From an uncultured Clostridia bacterium (GTDB lineage: Bacteria > Bacillota > Clostridia > Christensenellales > Borkfalkiaceae), in contig CANRNE010000005.1 of NCBI GenBank assembly GCA_947631925.1, forward strand, positions 1-64,000: 64,000 nt of DNA. The letters are read 5' to 3'. Position 1 is the first letter of the stretch, and every line of letters starts with the position of its first letter. Made by a program: the position numbers and the translations under genes. Of this stretch, positions 34,747 through 44,442 are shown piece after piece. Under the pieces are notes generated by a model. The model saw only the letters and a list, made by a program, of their open reading frames with translations. It had not been told where the DNA came from and ran no database searches.

Positions 34747-36165
34747 ATGGCAAAGAAAGTAATGATTATGGATACCATCCTGCGGGACGCGCACCAGTCG
34801 CAGGCCGCGACGCGCATGCGCACCGAGCAGATGGTCCCCGTCCTCGAACAGCTCGATGAAGTGGGGTACTATTCCCTCGAGGGATGGGGCGGCGCAACCT
34901 TCGATACCTGTATGCGCTTTTTGAATGAGGACCCGTGGGAGCGCCTGAGAACGCTCAGAAAATACCTCAAAAAGACGCCCATACAGATGCTTCTGCGCGG
35001 ACAGAACCTGCTCGGCTACCGCAACTATGCGGACGACCTCGTCGACAAACTCGTCGAGAAGTGCTTCGAGAACGGTATCGGCGTCATCCGCGTCTTCGAT
35101 GCGCTCAACGACCCGCGCAACCTCGAGGCCTCCATGCGCGCCATCAAGAAGTATGCGGCGCCCGTGGGCGGCGTGTGCGAGGCGGCCATCTCCTATACGA
35201 CGGGACCCGCCTATAACCTCGATTATTTCGTCAACCTCGCCAAGACGTATGAGGGCATGGGCGCGGACAACATCTGCATCAAGGACATGGCAAATTTGCT
35301 CCTTCCCTTCGATGCGTATGAGCTCGTCACCGCGCTCAGAAAATCCCTCCGTCCCGAGACCAAACTTCACCTTCACACCCACAACACGACGGGAACGGGG
35401 GACATGGTCAACCTCATGGCGATACAGGCGGGCGTGGACATCGTCGACTGCGCGCTCTCGCCGCTCGCCAACGGGACTTCCCAGCCCGCAACGGAGGCGC
35501 TCGTCGCAACGCTGAAGGGCACGGAGTACGACACGGGCATCGACCTCGAAAAACTCCTTCCCATCGCCGCGCATTTCAAAAAAGTTGCGGCGGATTTGGA
35601 GAAAGAGGGCTCTCTCAACCCCAAAGTGCGGCAGGTCGACGTCAACACGCTCATCTATCAGGTCCCCGGCGGTATGCTCTCCAACCTCATGAATCAGCTC
35701 AAAAAGGCGGGCAAGGAGGACAAACTTCCCGAAGTGCTCGCCGAAGTTCCCAATGTGAGACGGGACTGCGGCTATCCGCCTCTCGTCACGCCTTCCTCGC
35801 AGATTGTCGGCACGCAGGCCGTGATGAACGTCGTCATGGGCGAGCGGTACAAGATGGTCACCAAGGAGACGCGCGACCTCTTCGCGGGAAAGTACGGGCG
35901 CGTTCCCATGCCCATAAACGAAGAAGTTGCCGAAAAAGTTCTCAAAGGAGAGAAGCGCATCGATTACCGTCCCGCCGACGACCTCGCCCCCGAATACGAG
36001 AAACTCAAGGCGGAAGTCATGGAAAAGGGGTTCTATACGCAGGAGGAGGACGTCCTCTCCTATGCTTCCTTCCCCGAAGTTGCGGAGAATTTCTTTAAGT
36101 GGAGAAAGGCACAGCGCGAGGGCGTCGACTGCGACCTTGCAAAGACGGGCGTCTACCCCGTATAA
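34747..36165 (+). CDS. oadA: Oxaloacetate decarboxylase alpha subunit / pyruvate carboxylase subunit B-like carboxyltransferase (no biotin domain)
   Basis: 'IMDTILRDAHQSQAATRMRTEQM', 'EGWGGATFDTCMRFLNEDPWERLR', 'LHLHTHNTTGTGDMVNLMAI'. Confidence 0.94.
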   Translation: MAKKVMIMDTILRDAHQSQAATRMRTEQMVPVLEQLDEVGYYSLEGWGGATFDTCMRFLNEDPWERLRTLRKYLKKTPIQMLLRGQNLLGYRNYADDLVDKLVEKCFENGIGVIRVFDALNDPRNLEASMRAIKKYAAPVGGVCEAAISYTTGPAYNLDYFVNLAKTYEGMGADNICIKDMANLLLPFDAYELVTALRKSLRPETKLHLHTHNTTGTGDMVNLMAIQAGVDIVDCALSPLANGTSQPATEALVATLKGTEYDTGIDLEKLLPIAAHFKKVAADLEKEGSLNPKVRQVDVNTLIYQVPGGMLSNLMNQLKKAGKEDKLPEVLAEVPNVRRDCGYPPLVTPSSQIVGTQAVMNVVMGERYKMVTKETRDLFAGKYGRVPMPINEEVAEKVLKGEKRIDYRPADDLAPEYEKLKAEVMEKGFYTQEEDVLSYASFPEVAENFFKWRKAQREGVDCDLAKTGVYPV

Positions 36166-36167
36166 CG

Positions 36168-36893
36168 ATGAAGATTCTGTTGACAAACGATGACGGGATT
36201 TGCGGCGAGGGACTTCGTACCCTCGCTTCCGCATTGAAAAAAGCCGGACACGACGTGTTTGTATGCGCCCCGCACGAGAACAATTCCGCCGTCTCCCACA
36301 AGCTCACCATGCGCGAAAAGCTGCAACTTTCCCGCGAGGATTTCGACGGAATCCCCGCCTATGCCGTCAGCGGAACGCCCACGGACTGCGTGCTTGTCGC
36401 CGTCAATCATCTGAATTTTTCGCCCGACCTCATCATTTCGGGCATCAACGCGGGGCTCAACCTCGGCATCGACACGCTGTACAGCGGGACGGTCGCGGGA
36501 GCAACGGAGGGTGCGCTTGCGGGAATTCCCTCCCTTGCGCTCTCCCAAAGACTGCGCGGGCGGTGCGATGCGGATGTGTTTGCGCGCGCCGCAATGCTCA
36601 CCTGCTCCCATCTTGAAGAGTGGCTCGCGCTGGCAAGAGAGGCGGGCGCCGTCAATATCAACTTCCCCGACGGCATCGAGAAGGGAATAAAGTTTTGCCG
36701 CGTGATGAAATCCAAGTACCGCACGCGCTATGAGGAGACGGCGGAGGGGCTGCGCTTCCTCGAATGCGTGCCGGAATACGACGGCGAGGGGGACGTCTCT
36801 CTCCTTCTCGACGGCTATATCACCGTCTCGCCCCTCAGATGCGACATGACAAACGACGAGATTCTCGCCCGCTGGAGGGGGGAAGATGCGTAA
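36168..36893 (+). CDS. surE: 5'-nucleotidase SurE
   Basis: 'MKILLTNDDGICGEGLRTLASAL...VSGTPTDCVLVAV...ISGINAGLNLGIDTLYSGTVAGATEGAL'. Confidence 0.96.
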   Translation: MKILLTNDDGICGEGLRTLASALKKAGHDVFVCAPHENNSAVSHKLTMREKLQLSREDFDGIPAYAVSGTPTDCVLVAVNHLNFSPDLIISGINAGLNLGIDTLYSGTVAGATEGALAGIPSLALSQRLRGRCDADVFARAAMLTCSHLEEWLALAREAGAVNINFPDGIEKGIKFCRVMKSKYRTRYEETAEGLRFLECVPEYDGEGDVSLLLDGYITVSPLRCDMTNDEILARWRGEDA

Positions 36894-38100
36894 AGCGGTC
36901 ATCGGCGGGGGCGCCTCGGGGCTGATGGCGGCGTATTCTGCCGCCGCGGCGGGACATGAAGTTGTCCTTCTCGAAAAGAACGAAAAACTCGGGAAGAAGA
37001 TTTACATCACAGGGAAGGGTCGGTGCAACCTCACCAACGACTGCCCGCCCGACGAATTTTTGGAACACGTCATGCGCGGCGGAAAGTTTTTGCGCGGGGC
37101 TATCTATCGCTTCCCGCCTGCCGCCACGATGAAATTTTTCGAAGAGCACGGCCTGCCGCTCAAAGTGGAGCGCGGAAATCGCGTGTTTCCGCAATCGGAC
37201 AAGGCGAGCGACGTCACCAAGACGCTCGAGCGGGCATGCAGGGAGCGCGGCGTGGACATTCGCTTAAACACCGCCGCGACGGGCATTCTGACGGAGAACG
37301 GGCATGTGCGCGGCGTGCAAACGGACGGCGGGACGGTGGAGGCCGACTGCGTCATCGTCGCGACGGGCGGGCTTGCCTACCCCTCGACGGGTTCGACGGG
37401 GGACGGCTATCGCTTCGCAAAGGAAGCGGGCCACTCCTTAGACAGCTTGGCGCCCTCCCTCGTGGGGCTGGAGACGGACAAAAAAACGTCCTCGGCGCAG
37501 GGAATTTCCCTCAAAAACTGCGTTTTGACCGCGCGGCGCGGGGGAAAGGTTCTGTTTTCGGAGATGGGGGAGCTGCTCTTCACCCACTACGGCGTCTCCG
37601 GGCCGCTCGTCCTGTCGATGTCGTCCGTCTGCTGTTTTGTTCGGGTGGAGGAGATGCAAATCACCATCGACTTCAAGCCCGCGCTCGACGAAAAGACCTT
37701 GGACGCAAGGCTCGTTTCCGACTTTTCGGAACGGTGCAACGAGCAAATCAAGAGCGTCATGCGCGGTCTGCTCCCCGCAGGGCTCGTGGCGCCCGTTTTG
37801 GAGGCGGCGAAACTTTCTCCCGAAAAACGGGCAAATTCGGTGACGAGAGAGGAGCGTGCAAATTTGCTCCGCGCGCTCAAATCGTTTGAAATCGGAGGAA
37901 AGCATTGGCGCGGATTCGAGGAAGCGGTCGTGACTGCCGGCGGCGTATCCCTATCCGAGCTCGACCCCAAGACGATGCAGTCGAAAAAAGTGGGGGGACT
38001 GTACTTCTGCGGGGAGGTCATCTCCGCCGATGCGCTCACGGGGGGATTCAACCTGCAAATCGCCTTTTCCACGGGATTTTTGGCAGGAATTGCGCATTAA
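36886..38100 (+). CDS. NAD(P)/FAD-dependent oxidoreductase (HI0933/YhiN-like)
   Basis: 'AVIGGGASGLMAAYSAAAAGHEVVLLEKNEKLGKKIYITGKGRCNLTN...GGLAYPSTGSTGDGY'. Confidence 0.92.
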   Translation: MRKAVIGGGASGLMAAYSAAAAGHEVVLLEKNEKLGKKIYITGKGRCNLTNDCPPDEFLEHVMRGGKFLRGAIYRFPPAATMKFFEEHGLPLKVERGNRVFPQSDKASDVTKTLERACRERGVDIRLNTAATGILTENGHVRGVQTDGGTVEADCVIVATGGLAYPSTGSTGDGYRFAKEAGHSLDSLAPSLVGLETDKKTSSAQGISLKNCVLTARRGGKVLFSEMGELLFTHYGVSGPLVLSMSSVCCFVRVEEMQITIDFKPALDEKTLDARLVSDFSERCNEQIKSVMRGLLPAGLVAPVLEAAKLSPEKRANSVTREERANLLRALKSFEIGGKHWRGFEEAVVTAGGVSLSELDPKTMQSKKVGGLYFCGEVISADALTGGFNLQIAFSTGFLAGIAH

Positions 38101-38111
38101 ATGAACTTTTG

Positions 38112-38140
38112 CGAAGTAATATGCGTGACATAGTACTTCG
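38112..38140 (+). repeat. CGTGA-loop palindrome, copy 2
   Basis: CGAAGTAATATG-CGTGA-CATAGTACTTCG, one mismatch in 12-bp arms. Confidence 0.88.
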
Positions 38141-38157
38141 ATAATCGGCAAATTTCT

Positions 38158-38186
38158 TTGACAAATTCGGCGAAAACGCCTATAAT
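38158..38186 (+). promoter_or_regulatory. Predicted sigma-A promoter
   Basis: TTGACA, 17-nt spacer, TATAAT. Confidence 0.75.
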
Positions 38187-38206
38187 ACTTTCGGAGGACA
38201 CGGCTT

Positions 38207-39214
38207 ATGGTGGTAGTGCGCGGCGCGACGACAATTGCATGCGACGAACAAGAGGAAATCAAGCGGGCAGTCAAAGAGCTCCTCGATCAAATTTCGAGTT
38301 GCAACGGATTAAATAAAGATGAATTTGTCAGTATCGTGTTTTCGAGCACGTCGGACATTCATTCGTATTATCCCGCAAAGGCGGCGCGGGAGGCGGGGTA
38401 TCAGAGCTGTTCGCTCTTCTCCGCAACCGAGCCCGACATCGTGGGGGGATTGAAGCTCTGCATCCGCGTGATGGTCTTCCTCGAGAAGAACATTTTGCCC
38501 CGTCATATCTATCTCCGCGGCGCAAAGGTGCTGCGGAGAGACCTCTCCTCCGTCTATGACGTCGCCATCGACGGCCCCGCGGGGAGCGGAAAATCCACCG
38601 TTGCCCGCCGTCTTGCCGAGGACCTCGGCATTCTCCACCTCGACACGGGTGCGATGTACAGGGCGTGTGCCCTGAAGGTGCTCGACTGCGGGGTGGACGT
38701 CAACGATGAGCGCGCCGTCGTGGATATTCTCCGCTCCGCGACCCTCGACGTCAAGTACGAAAACGGCGTCCAGCGCACCTTTGTGGATGGGGAAGACGTC
38801 TCCGAACGCATCCGCGAGCCCCACGTCTCGATGGCTGCCTCCTCCGTCTCCAAGCACCCCAGTGTGCGCATTCATATGGCGGAAAAACAGCGGGAGATTG
38901 CGCTCAAGATGTCCTGCGTGCTCGACGGACGGGACATCGGGACGTTCGTCCTCCCCGATGCAGACTTCAAATTCTTCCTCACCGCGTCGCCCGAAGTGCG
39001 CGCAAAGCGGCGGTATGACGAGCTCGTCGCGAAGGGACACAAGATTGATTTCGAGGCGCTGAAAGCCGAGATTGTTGCGCGGGACGAGCAGGACATGGGC
39101 CGTGCCGTCGCTCCCCTCAAGTGCGCCGAAGACGCCATTCTCATCGACACATCCAATCTGACGATTGACGAAGTCGTCGCCGCCGTCAAGAGTAAAATGC
39201 AGGAGCAAATCTGA
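38207..39214 (+). CDS. AroH-type chorismate mutase fused to cytidylate kinase
   Basis: N-terminal 'VVVRGATTIACDEQEEI...STSDIHSYYPAKAAREAGY...GGLKLCIRVMVFL...RHIYLRGAKVLRRDL' (AroH) followed by 'YDVAIDGPAGSGKSTVARRLAEDLGILHLDTGAMYRA...VLDGRDIGTFVLPDADFKFFLTAS' (Cmk). Confidence 0.92.
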   Translation: MVVVRGATTIACDEQEEIKRAVKELLDQISSCNGLNKDEFVSIVFSSTSDIHSYYPAKAAREAGYQSCSLFSATEPDIVGGLKLCIRVMVFLEKNILPRHIYLRGAKVLRRDLSSVYDVAIDGPAGSGKSTVARRLAEDLGILHLDTGAMYRACALKVLDCGVDVNDERAVVDILRSATLDVKYENGVQRTFVDGEDVSERIREPHVSMAASSVSKHPSVRIHMAEKQREIALKMSCVLDGRDIGTFVLPDADFKFFLTASPEVRAKRRYDELVAKGHKIDFEALKAEIVARDEQDMGRAVAPLKCAEDAILIDTSNLTIDEVVAAVKSKMQEQI

Positions 39215-39948
39215 TGGAACGGCTCACTTGCAGACAAAAGCGGGAAATCCGCAAGGAAGCAGTCCGCAAAAAGCGGCTGGAAGCCAATAAAAAGGTGCGC
39301 CTCTTCCCCGAGAACAAGCGGGGCATGCACGTCATGCACTTCGAGCGCTTTCTCAAAGTCTTTTTGACTCCCATTCATTTCCTGATTTATCCCTACCGCC
39401 TGCACGGCAACACCAAGGCGCCCAAGGGTGCGTGCGTGTTCGTCGGCAACCACTACAGCATGTTCGACGTGTTTTACCCCGTCCAGACGACGTGGGAGGG
39501 CGTCCACTATATGACCAAGCAGTCCGTTCTCGAGAAGCCCGTCCTCTGGAAGTGGGGGGTGCGCATCGGCGCCATCGGCGTCGCACGGGACGGAACGGAC
39601 GCGCGGGCGGTGATGGACTGCATCCGCGTGCTGAAGGGGGGCGAAAAGCTCTGTCTCTTCCCCGAGGGGACGAGAAACAGGCTGGAAAACGGCGAATTTC
39701 TTCCGTTCAGAAACGGCGCGGCGATGCTTGCCGTCAAGACAAAGTCGCCGATTGTTCCCTTCGTCAGCATCAAGCGGCAGAAGCCCTTCCGCCTCACGCA
39801 CGTCGTCTTCGGCGATCCCATCGAGCTCACCGAATACTACGACAAGAAGCTCACCGCAGAGGACTACGAGGTGCTCGACAACATGCTCCGCGACAAGATG
39901 TACAAGCTGCGGGACGACTTTCTCGCCCGCAAGAAGAAAAAGAAATGA
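39214..39948 (+). CDS. plsC: 1-acyl-sn-glycerol-3-phosphate acyltransferase (PlsC family)
   Basis: 'GNHYSMFDVFYP' (HX4D-like), 'LCLFPEGTRNRL'. Confidence 0.9.
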   Translation: MERLTCRQKREIRKEAVRKKRLEANKKVRLFPENKRGMHVMHFERFLKVFLTPIHFLIYPYRLHGNTKAPKGACVFVGNHYSMFDVFYPVQTTWEGVHYMTKQSVLEKPVLWKWGVRIGAIGVARDGTDARAVMDCIRVLKGGEKLCLFPEGTRNRLENGEFLPFRNGAAMLAVKTKSPIVPFVSIKRQKPFRLTHVVFGDPIELTEYYDKKLTAEDYEVLDNMLRDKMYKLRDDFLARKKKKK

Positions 39949-42152
39949 AAATTCTTCTCTCCCAATACAGAGGATTTTGTGCGGGGGTGAAGCGGGCGGT
40001 GGACACCGCGCTCTCCGAGCCGAAGGGGACGTATGCCCTCGGCGAACTCGTCCACAACGAACGGGTTCAAAAAGAGCTCGCGGAGAGGGGAATTGTCACC
40101 GTCACGACGCCCGAGGGAGTTCCCGACGGCGCCCGCCTTCTCATCCGCTCCCACGGCGCGCCGCCCGCGGTCTTTGAGGATTGCAAGAGGCGGGGCATCG
40201 AGGTCGTCGACTGCACCTGCCCATTCGTCAGGCGCACGCAAGACATTGTGGAGAAGGCAAGGCGGGAGGGGAAGAAGGTTGTCATTGCGGGGGACGCTTC
40301 CCACCCCGAAGTCGAGGGACTTGTCGGATGGGCGGGGGAGGCCTTTGTCACCCAAAACGGGGAGAATCTCTCCCGATTTTGCGGCGAAGAGGTGGTTTTG
40401 GTCGCCCAAACGACCTTTTTACGGGAAAAATTTTCTCAAATCGAGGAAAATCTTCGAAAAGTCTACCCCAAAACACTTGAAGTTTTTCCAACAATTTGTT
40501 ATACTACTGGTGAGAGGCAACGGGATGCGGCTCGCCTCGCGCGCGAATCCGATGCCGTCGTCGTCATCGGGGGCGGCCACAGCCGCAACACCGAACGCCT
40601 TGCGGAAATTGCGTCGCGGGAGGGCGCGTACGTCGTACGAGTCACCGATGCGGACGATTTCGAATATGAAACAATAAAAAATTTTGGTAGAGTCGGCGTG
40701 ATTGCCGGGGCGAGCACCCCGGAGATGCAGACTCGGGAGGTTCTTTCAAAAATGGTGGAAAACAACGCGGAAGTACAGGAGACCGAAGCACCCGTCGAGG
40801 CAACAGCCCCCGTCGAAGAGACGCCCGTAGCAGTGGCGCCCGAAGCTTTGGTCGAAGCAGAAAGCCCCGCAGAGGTTGCGGCGCCCGAACAGCCTGCATC
40901 TGCAATGGCGCAGGTTCTCGACGACATCGACAAGGAGGAGAGCTACAAGAAGGGTCAGATTATTCGCGCCCGTATCGTCTCCGCCACCGATGAGGAGATT
41001 TTCGTCTCCGGTTCGGGCAAGCTCGAAATCCGTATCCCCAAGACGGAGCTCGACTGCGAAGTCTACGACCGCAAGGTATATGAGGAAAAGGCGAAGGCCG
41101 GGGAAGAGATTGAAGTGATGGTGACGGCAGTCCGTCCCACCGTTCTCTCCGAGAAGATGGTCAAGCGCCTCAAGGAAGAGGAAGCGCTCCTTGACGGCAT
41201 CAAGGACGGCAGCGTGTTCTCCGTCGTCTGCACGGATACCAACAAGGGCGGCCTCACCGCACAGCTCGGCACCTATCTCGTCTTCGTGCCCCGCAGAGAA
41301 ATCCGCATGGGCTATGTGCAGGACCTCGAAAAATACAAGGGCAAGACGCTCCGCCTCAAGCTCATCGAGATTCGCAACGAACGCAGAAAGGAAATCATCG
41401 CCTCCCAGCGCCTCGTTCTCGAGGCGGAGAAGGCAGAGCGCGACGCCGCAAGGGCCGCGAGAGAGGAAGCGTTCTTCTCGAGCGTCAACGTCGGCGACGT
41501 CGTCGAGGGCAAGGTGGAGCGCATCACAAGTTTCGGCGCCTTCGTCTCCGTCAATGGGTTTGACTGCCTTGCGCACATCTCCGATCTCTCTTGGTCGGGC
41601 GTGAAGGAAGTCACCGACGTCCTCGAAATCGGCAAGAAGTACAACTTCAAGGTCCTCAAAATCGACCGTGACAATAAGAAGGTCTCTATCGGCTACAAAC
41701 AGCTGCAGCCCCAGCCTTGGGATCTCGCCGCCGAAAAATATGCCGAGGGCGACATCGTCCACGGAAAAGTCGTCCGCATCGTTCCCTTCGGCGCATTCGT
41801 CGAACTCGAGCGCGGCATCGACGGCCTCGTCCACGTCTCCCAGATTTCCCACGAGTGGCTGGAGAATCCCACAAGCGCACTCACCATCGGGGAAGAGGTC
41901 GACGCGCAGATTATCAAGTTCAGCCCCGCAGAGCACAAGATTACGCTCTCCATCAAGGCGCTTCAGCCCCGCGACTTCGAGCCGCGCGAAGAATCCGAGC
42001 CCCGTCCCGCAAAAGTGAGAAAGGCTCGCCCGAGCCGCGGCGGGAATGCTGCTTCTTCCGAGGATGAAGAGGAGTACAGAGAGTGGAAGGAAGGCACGGG
42101 CTTCGGCGCGTCCATCTTCGAGCTCACCGGCGGCAGCGACGACAAGAACTGA
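39945..42152 (+). CDS. Bifunctional 4-hydroxy-3-methylbut-2-enyl diphosphate reductase (IspH) / S1-domain protein (RpsA-like)
   Basis: N-terminal IspH 'FCAGVKRAVDTAL...LGELVHNERV...RSHGAPP...CTCPFVRR' plus about four S1 domains after an Ala/Glu/Pro-rich linker; ATG overlaps the plsC stop. Confidence 0.93.
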   Translation: MKILLSQYRGFCAGVKRAVDTALSEPKGTYALGELVHNERVQKELAERGIVTVTTPEGVPDGARLLIRSHGAPPAVFEDCKRRGIEVVDCTCPFVRRTQDIVEKARREGKKVVIAGDASHPEVEGLVGWAGEAFVTQNGENLSRFCGEEVVLVAQTTFLREKFSQIEENLRKVYPKTLEVFPTICYTTGERQRDAARLARESDAVVVIGGGHSRNTERLAEIASREGAYVVRVTDADDFEYETIKNFGRVGVIAGASTPEMQTREVLSKMVENNAEVQETEAPVEATAPVEETPVAVAPEALVEAESPAEVAAPEQPASAMAQVLDDIDKEESYKKGQIIRARIVSATDEEIFVSGSGKLEIRIPKTELDCEVYDRKVYEEKAKAGEEIEVMVTAVRPTVLSEKMVKRLKEEEALLDGIKDGSVFSVVCTDTNKGGLTAQLGTYLVFVPRREIRMGYVQDLEKYKGKTLRLKLIEIRNERRKEIIASQRLVLEAEKAERDAARAAREEAFFSSVNVGDVVEGKVERITSFGAFVSVNGFDCLAHISDLSWSGVKEVTDVLEIGKKYNFKVLKIDRDNKKVSIGYKQLQPQPWDLAAEKYAEGDIVHGKVVRIVPFGAFVELERGIDGLVHVSQISHEWLENPTSALTIGEEVDAQIIKFSPAEHKITLSIKALQPRDFEPREESEPRPAKVRKARPSRGGNAASSEDEEEYREWKEGTGFGASIFELTGGSDDKN

Positions 42153-42169
42153 ATTTCATGAAAATGCAA

Positions 42170-42198
42170 AAAAATCCGCTTAAAGGCGGATTTTTTTG
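42170..42198 (+). terminator. Rho-independent terminator
   Basis: AAATCCGC-TTAAA-GGCGGATTTTTTTG. Confidence 0.85.
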
Positions 42199-42241
42199 TT
42201 GATATAAATGGGTGACAAACGATTGGTTTCGGGAGATTATT

Positions 42242-44044
42242 ATGGCTAAACAGGGAAATATCAAAATTTCAAGCGAAAACATGATGCCCATCATCAAGAA
42301 GTGGCTGTATTCGGACAAGGACATCTTCCTGCGGGAGATTGTCGCGAATGCCGCCGACGCCATCACCAAGCACAAGAAGCTCGCCTCGCTCGGGGAGACG
42401 GCGGAAGCGCCCGCGTACCGCATCGACGTGACGACGGACGCCAAGGCGGGGACGCTCACCGTCGAGGACAACGGCATCGGCATGACGGAAGAGGAAGTGG
42501 AGAAGTACATCACGCAAATCGCCTTCTCGGGCGCCGCCGACTTTCTCGAAAAGTACGAAAAAGCGGGCGGGGAGGGCATCATCGGGCACTTCGGCCTCGG
42601 GTTCTATTCCGCCTACATGGTCTCAGAGGACATCGAAATCTTCACGAAGTCCTATATCGGTGACGCAAAGGCCGTGCGGTGGGAATCCGACGGCGAGAGC
42701 GTCTACACCATCGAGGAGACGCAAAAAGAGGGGCACGGCACGAAGATTGTCATGCACCTTGCCAAAGAGGAGAAGGAATTCGCAAAAGAGGAACGCGTGC
42801 GCGCGCTGCTCGCCAAGTACTGCTCCTTCATGCCCTATGAAATCTATCTCAACGGCGGGGAGAAACCCGTCAACACGCCCGTGCCGCTGTATGCGCGCCA
42901 GCCCAAGGACTGCACGGAAGAGGAGTACAAGACCTTCTACCGCGAGACTTTCGCCGACTACAGCGAACCGCTCTTCTGGATTCATCTGAATATGGAATAT
43001 CCCTTCCGCCTCAAGGGGATTTTGTACTTCCCCAAGGTCAGAAAGAAGGTGGAGCTCGAGCGCGGGCAGGTAAAGCTGTACTGCAATCAGGTGTACGTCG
43101 CAGACAACATCAAGGAAGTCATTCCCGAATTTTTGATGCTCCTCAACGGCGTCATCGACTGCCCCGACATCCCGCTCAACGTCTCCCGCTCCTTCCTGCA
43201 GAACGATGCGCAGGTGCAGAAGATTGCAAAGCACATCACCAAGAAGGTGGCGGACAAGCTCACGGGACTCTTCAAAAACGACCGCGAGCGCTTCGACAAG
43301 TGCTGGGAAGACCTCGCAACCTTTGTCAAATTCGGGTGCATCAAGGACGATTCCTTTGCGGAAAAGGTCCTCGACACCGTCGTCTTCAAGAATTTGGCGG
43401 GCGAATATGTGCCGATGACGAGCAAATTCGGCGCGGAAGTTTCCGAAGAGGACGCAAAGGCGGGCAAGGAGCCCGATGCCGTCTACTATGTCTCCGATGT
43501 CAACAAACAGGCGCAGTACATCCGCATGTTCAAGGACGCGGGGCTCGACGCGCTCGTCTGCGACGGGGAAATCGACCCGCACTTCCTGAACTATGTCGAG
43601 TATAAGCATCCGCACAAGGTGCGCTTCCTGCGAATCGACGCAGACGTTGCGGGCGCGCTCAAAGAGGAGGCGACGGGGGATGAGGAGCTCGAGAAAATAT
43701 TTTCTGCCGCCCTCGAGGGGAAGGACGTCACCGTAAAATCCGAGCGGCTGAAGAATAGTGACGTGCCCGCCGTCATCAACGCCAACGAGCAGATGCGCCG
43801 CATGTCCGAGCTGAATGCCTATTACCGCATGGGGGACTTCCCCGTACCGCTCACGCTCGTTGTCAATACGGGCAGTGACGCCGTCCTCGCCGTCAAGGAT
43901 GCGGAGGGGGATGCGCAGAAGAGCGCCGCGGAGTATCTCTACCTTCTCGCGCTCATGAACTTCCGCCCGCTCACGCCCGAGGAGCTCGCGACGTTTACGG
44001 CGGCATCGGGGAGCTATCTCGCAAGTTCCCTGAAAAAAAGTTAA
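42242..44044 (+). CDS. htpG: Molecular chaperone HtpG (Hsp90)
   Basis: 'IFLREIVANAADAITKHK', 'DNGIGMT', 'IGHFGLGFYSAYMV', 'NVSRSFLQND'. Confidence 0.96.
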   Translation: MAKQGNIKISSENMMPIIKKWLYSDKDIFLREIVANAADAITKHKKLASLGETAEAPAYRIDVTTDAKAGTLTVEDNGIGMTEEEVEKYITQIAFSGAADFLEKYEKAGGEGIIGHFGLGFYSAYMVSEDIEIFTKSYIGDAKAVRWESDGESVYTIEETQKEGHGTKIVMHLAKEEKEFAKEERVRALLAKYCSFMPYEIYLNGGEKPVNTPVPLYARQPKDCTEEEYKTFYRETFADYSEPLFWIHLNMEYPFRLKGILYFPKVRKKVELERGQVKLYCNQVYVADNIKEVIPEFLMLLNGVIDCPDIPLNVSRSFLQNDAQVQKIAKHITKKVADKLTGLFKNDRERFDKCWEDLATFVKFGCIKDDSFAEKVLDTVVFKNLAGEYVPMTSKFGAEVSEEDAKAGKEPDAVYYVSDVNKQAQYIRMFKDAGLDALVCDGEIDPHFLNYVEYKHPHKVRFLRIDADVAGALKEEATGDEELEKIFSAALEGKDVTVKSERLKNSDVPAVINANEQMRRMSELNAYYRMGDFPVPLTLVVNTGSDAVLAVKDAEGDAQKSAAEYLYLLALMNFRPLTPEELATFTAASGSYLASSLKKS

Positions 44045-44064
44045 ATAAACTTTCGCATGGGGTA

Positions 44065-44093
44065 TTGACAACTGCCCGCGAGACTGGTATAAT
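44065..44093 (+). promoter_or_regulatory. Predicted strong sigma-A promoter
   Basis: TTGACA, 17-nt spacer, TGgTATAAT. Confidence 0.8.
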
Positions 44094-44147
44094 TTTAGAA
44101 GACCTGCACATCGGACATCCCGATGCGACAATTTAGGAGGTGTTACT

Positions 44148-44360
44148 GTGACTGGAACTGTGAAATGGTTCAATGACGGAAAGGGCTACGGCTTTATTTC
44201 CAATGACGATGGCGGAGACGACATCTTCGTCCACTTCTCGGCAATTCAGACGGAAGGTTTCCGTACCCTCAAAGAGGGACAGAAAGTGACGTTCGAGACC
44301 GAACCCGATCCCAAAGATGCCGGAAAGCTCCGCGCCGTCAACGTCGTGCCCGTTTCGTGA
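44148..44360 (+). CDS. Cold-shock protein (CspA family)
   Basis: '[31 protein letters not shown]'. Confidence 0.96.
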   Translation: MTGTVKWFNDGKGYGFISNDDGGDDIFVHFSAIQTEGFRTLKEGQKVTFETEPDPKDAGKLRAVNVVPVS

Positions 44361-44377
44361 CCGAAATCGAACGACAA

Positions 44378-44410
44378 AAAGAGGACCGCACTGTGTGTGC
44401 GGTCCTTTTC
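44378..44410 (+). terminator. Rho-independent terminator
   Basis: AGGACCGCAC-TGTGT-GTGCGGTCCTTTT. Confidence 0.88.
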
Positions 44411-44442
44411 CGATTGTTTTGCGCCGCCGAAAGGCGGCGTTC

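Noticed and set aside
39432-39944. N-terminal extension of the IspH-S1 ORF (906 aa)
   Set aside because: The extension is an alternate frame over plsC; true IspH starts at ATG 39945 overlapping the plsC stop.
44148-44360. Possible cold-shock RNA thermometer in the csp leader
   Set aside because: The leader is only about 48 nt from the predicted +1 and shows no obvious long-range structure by eye.
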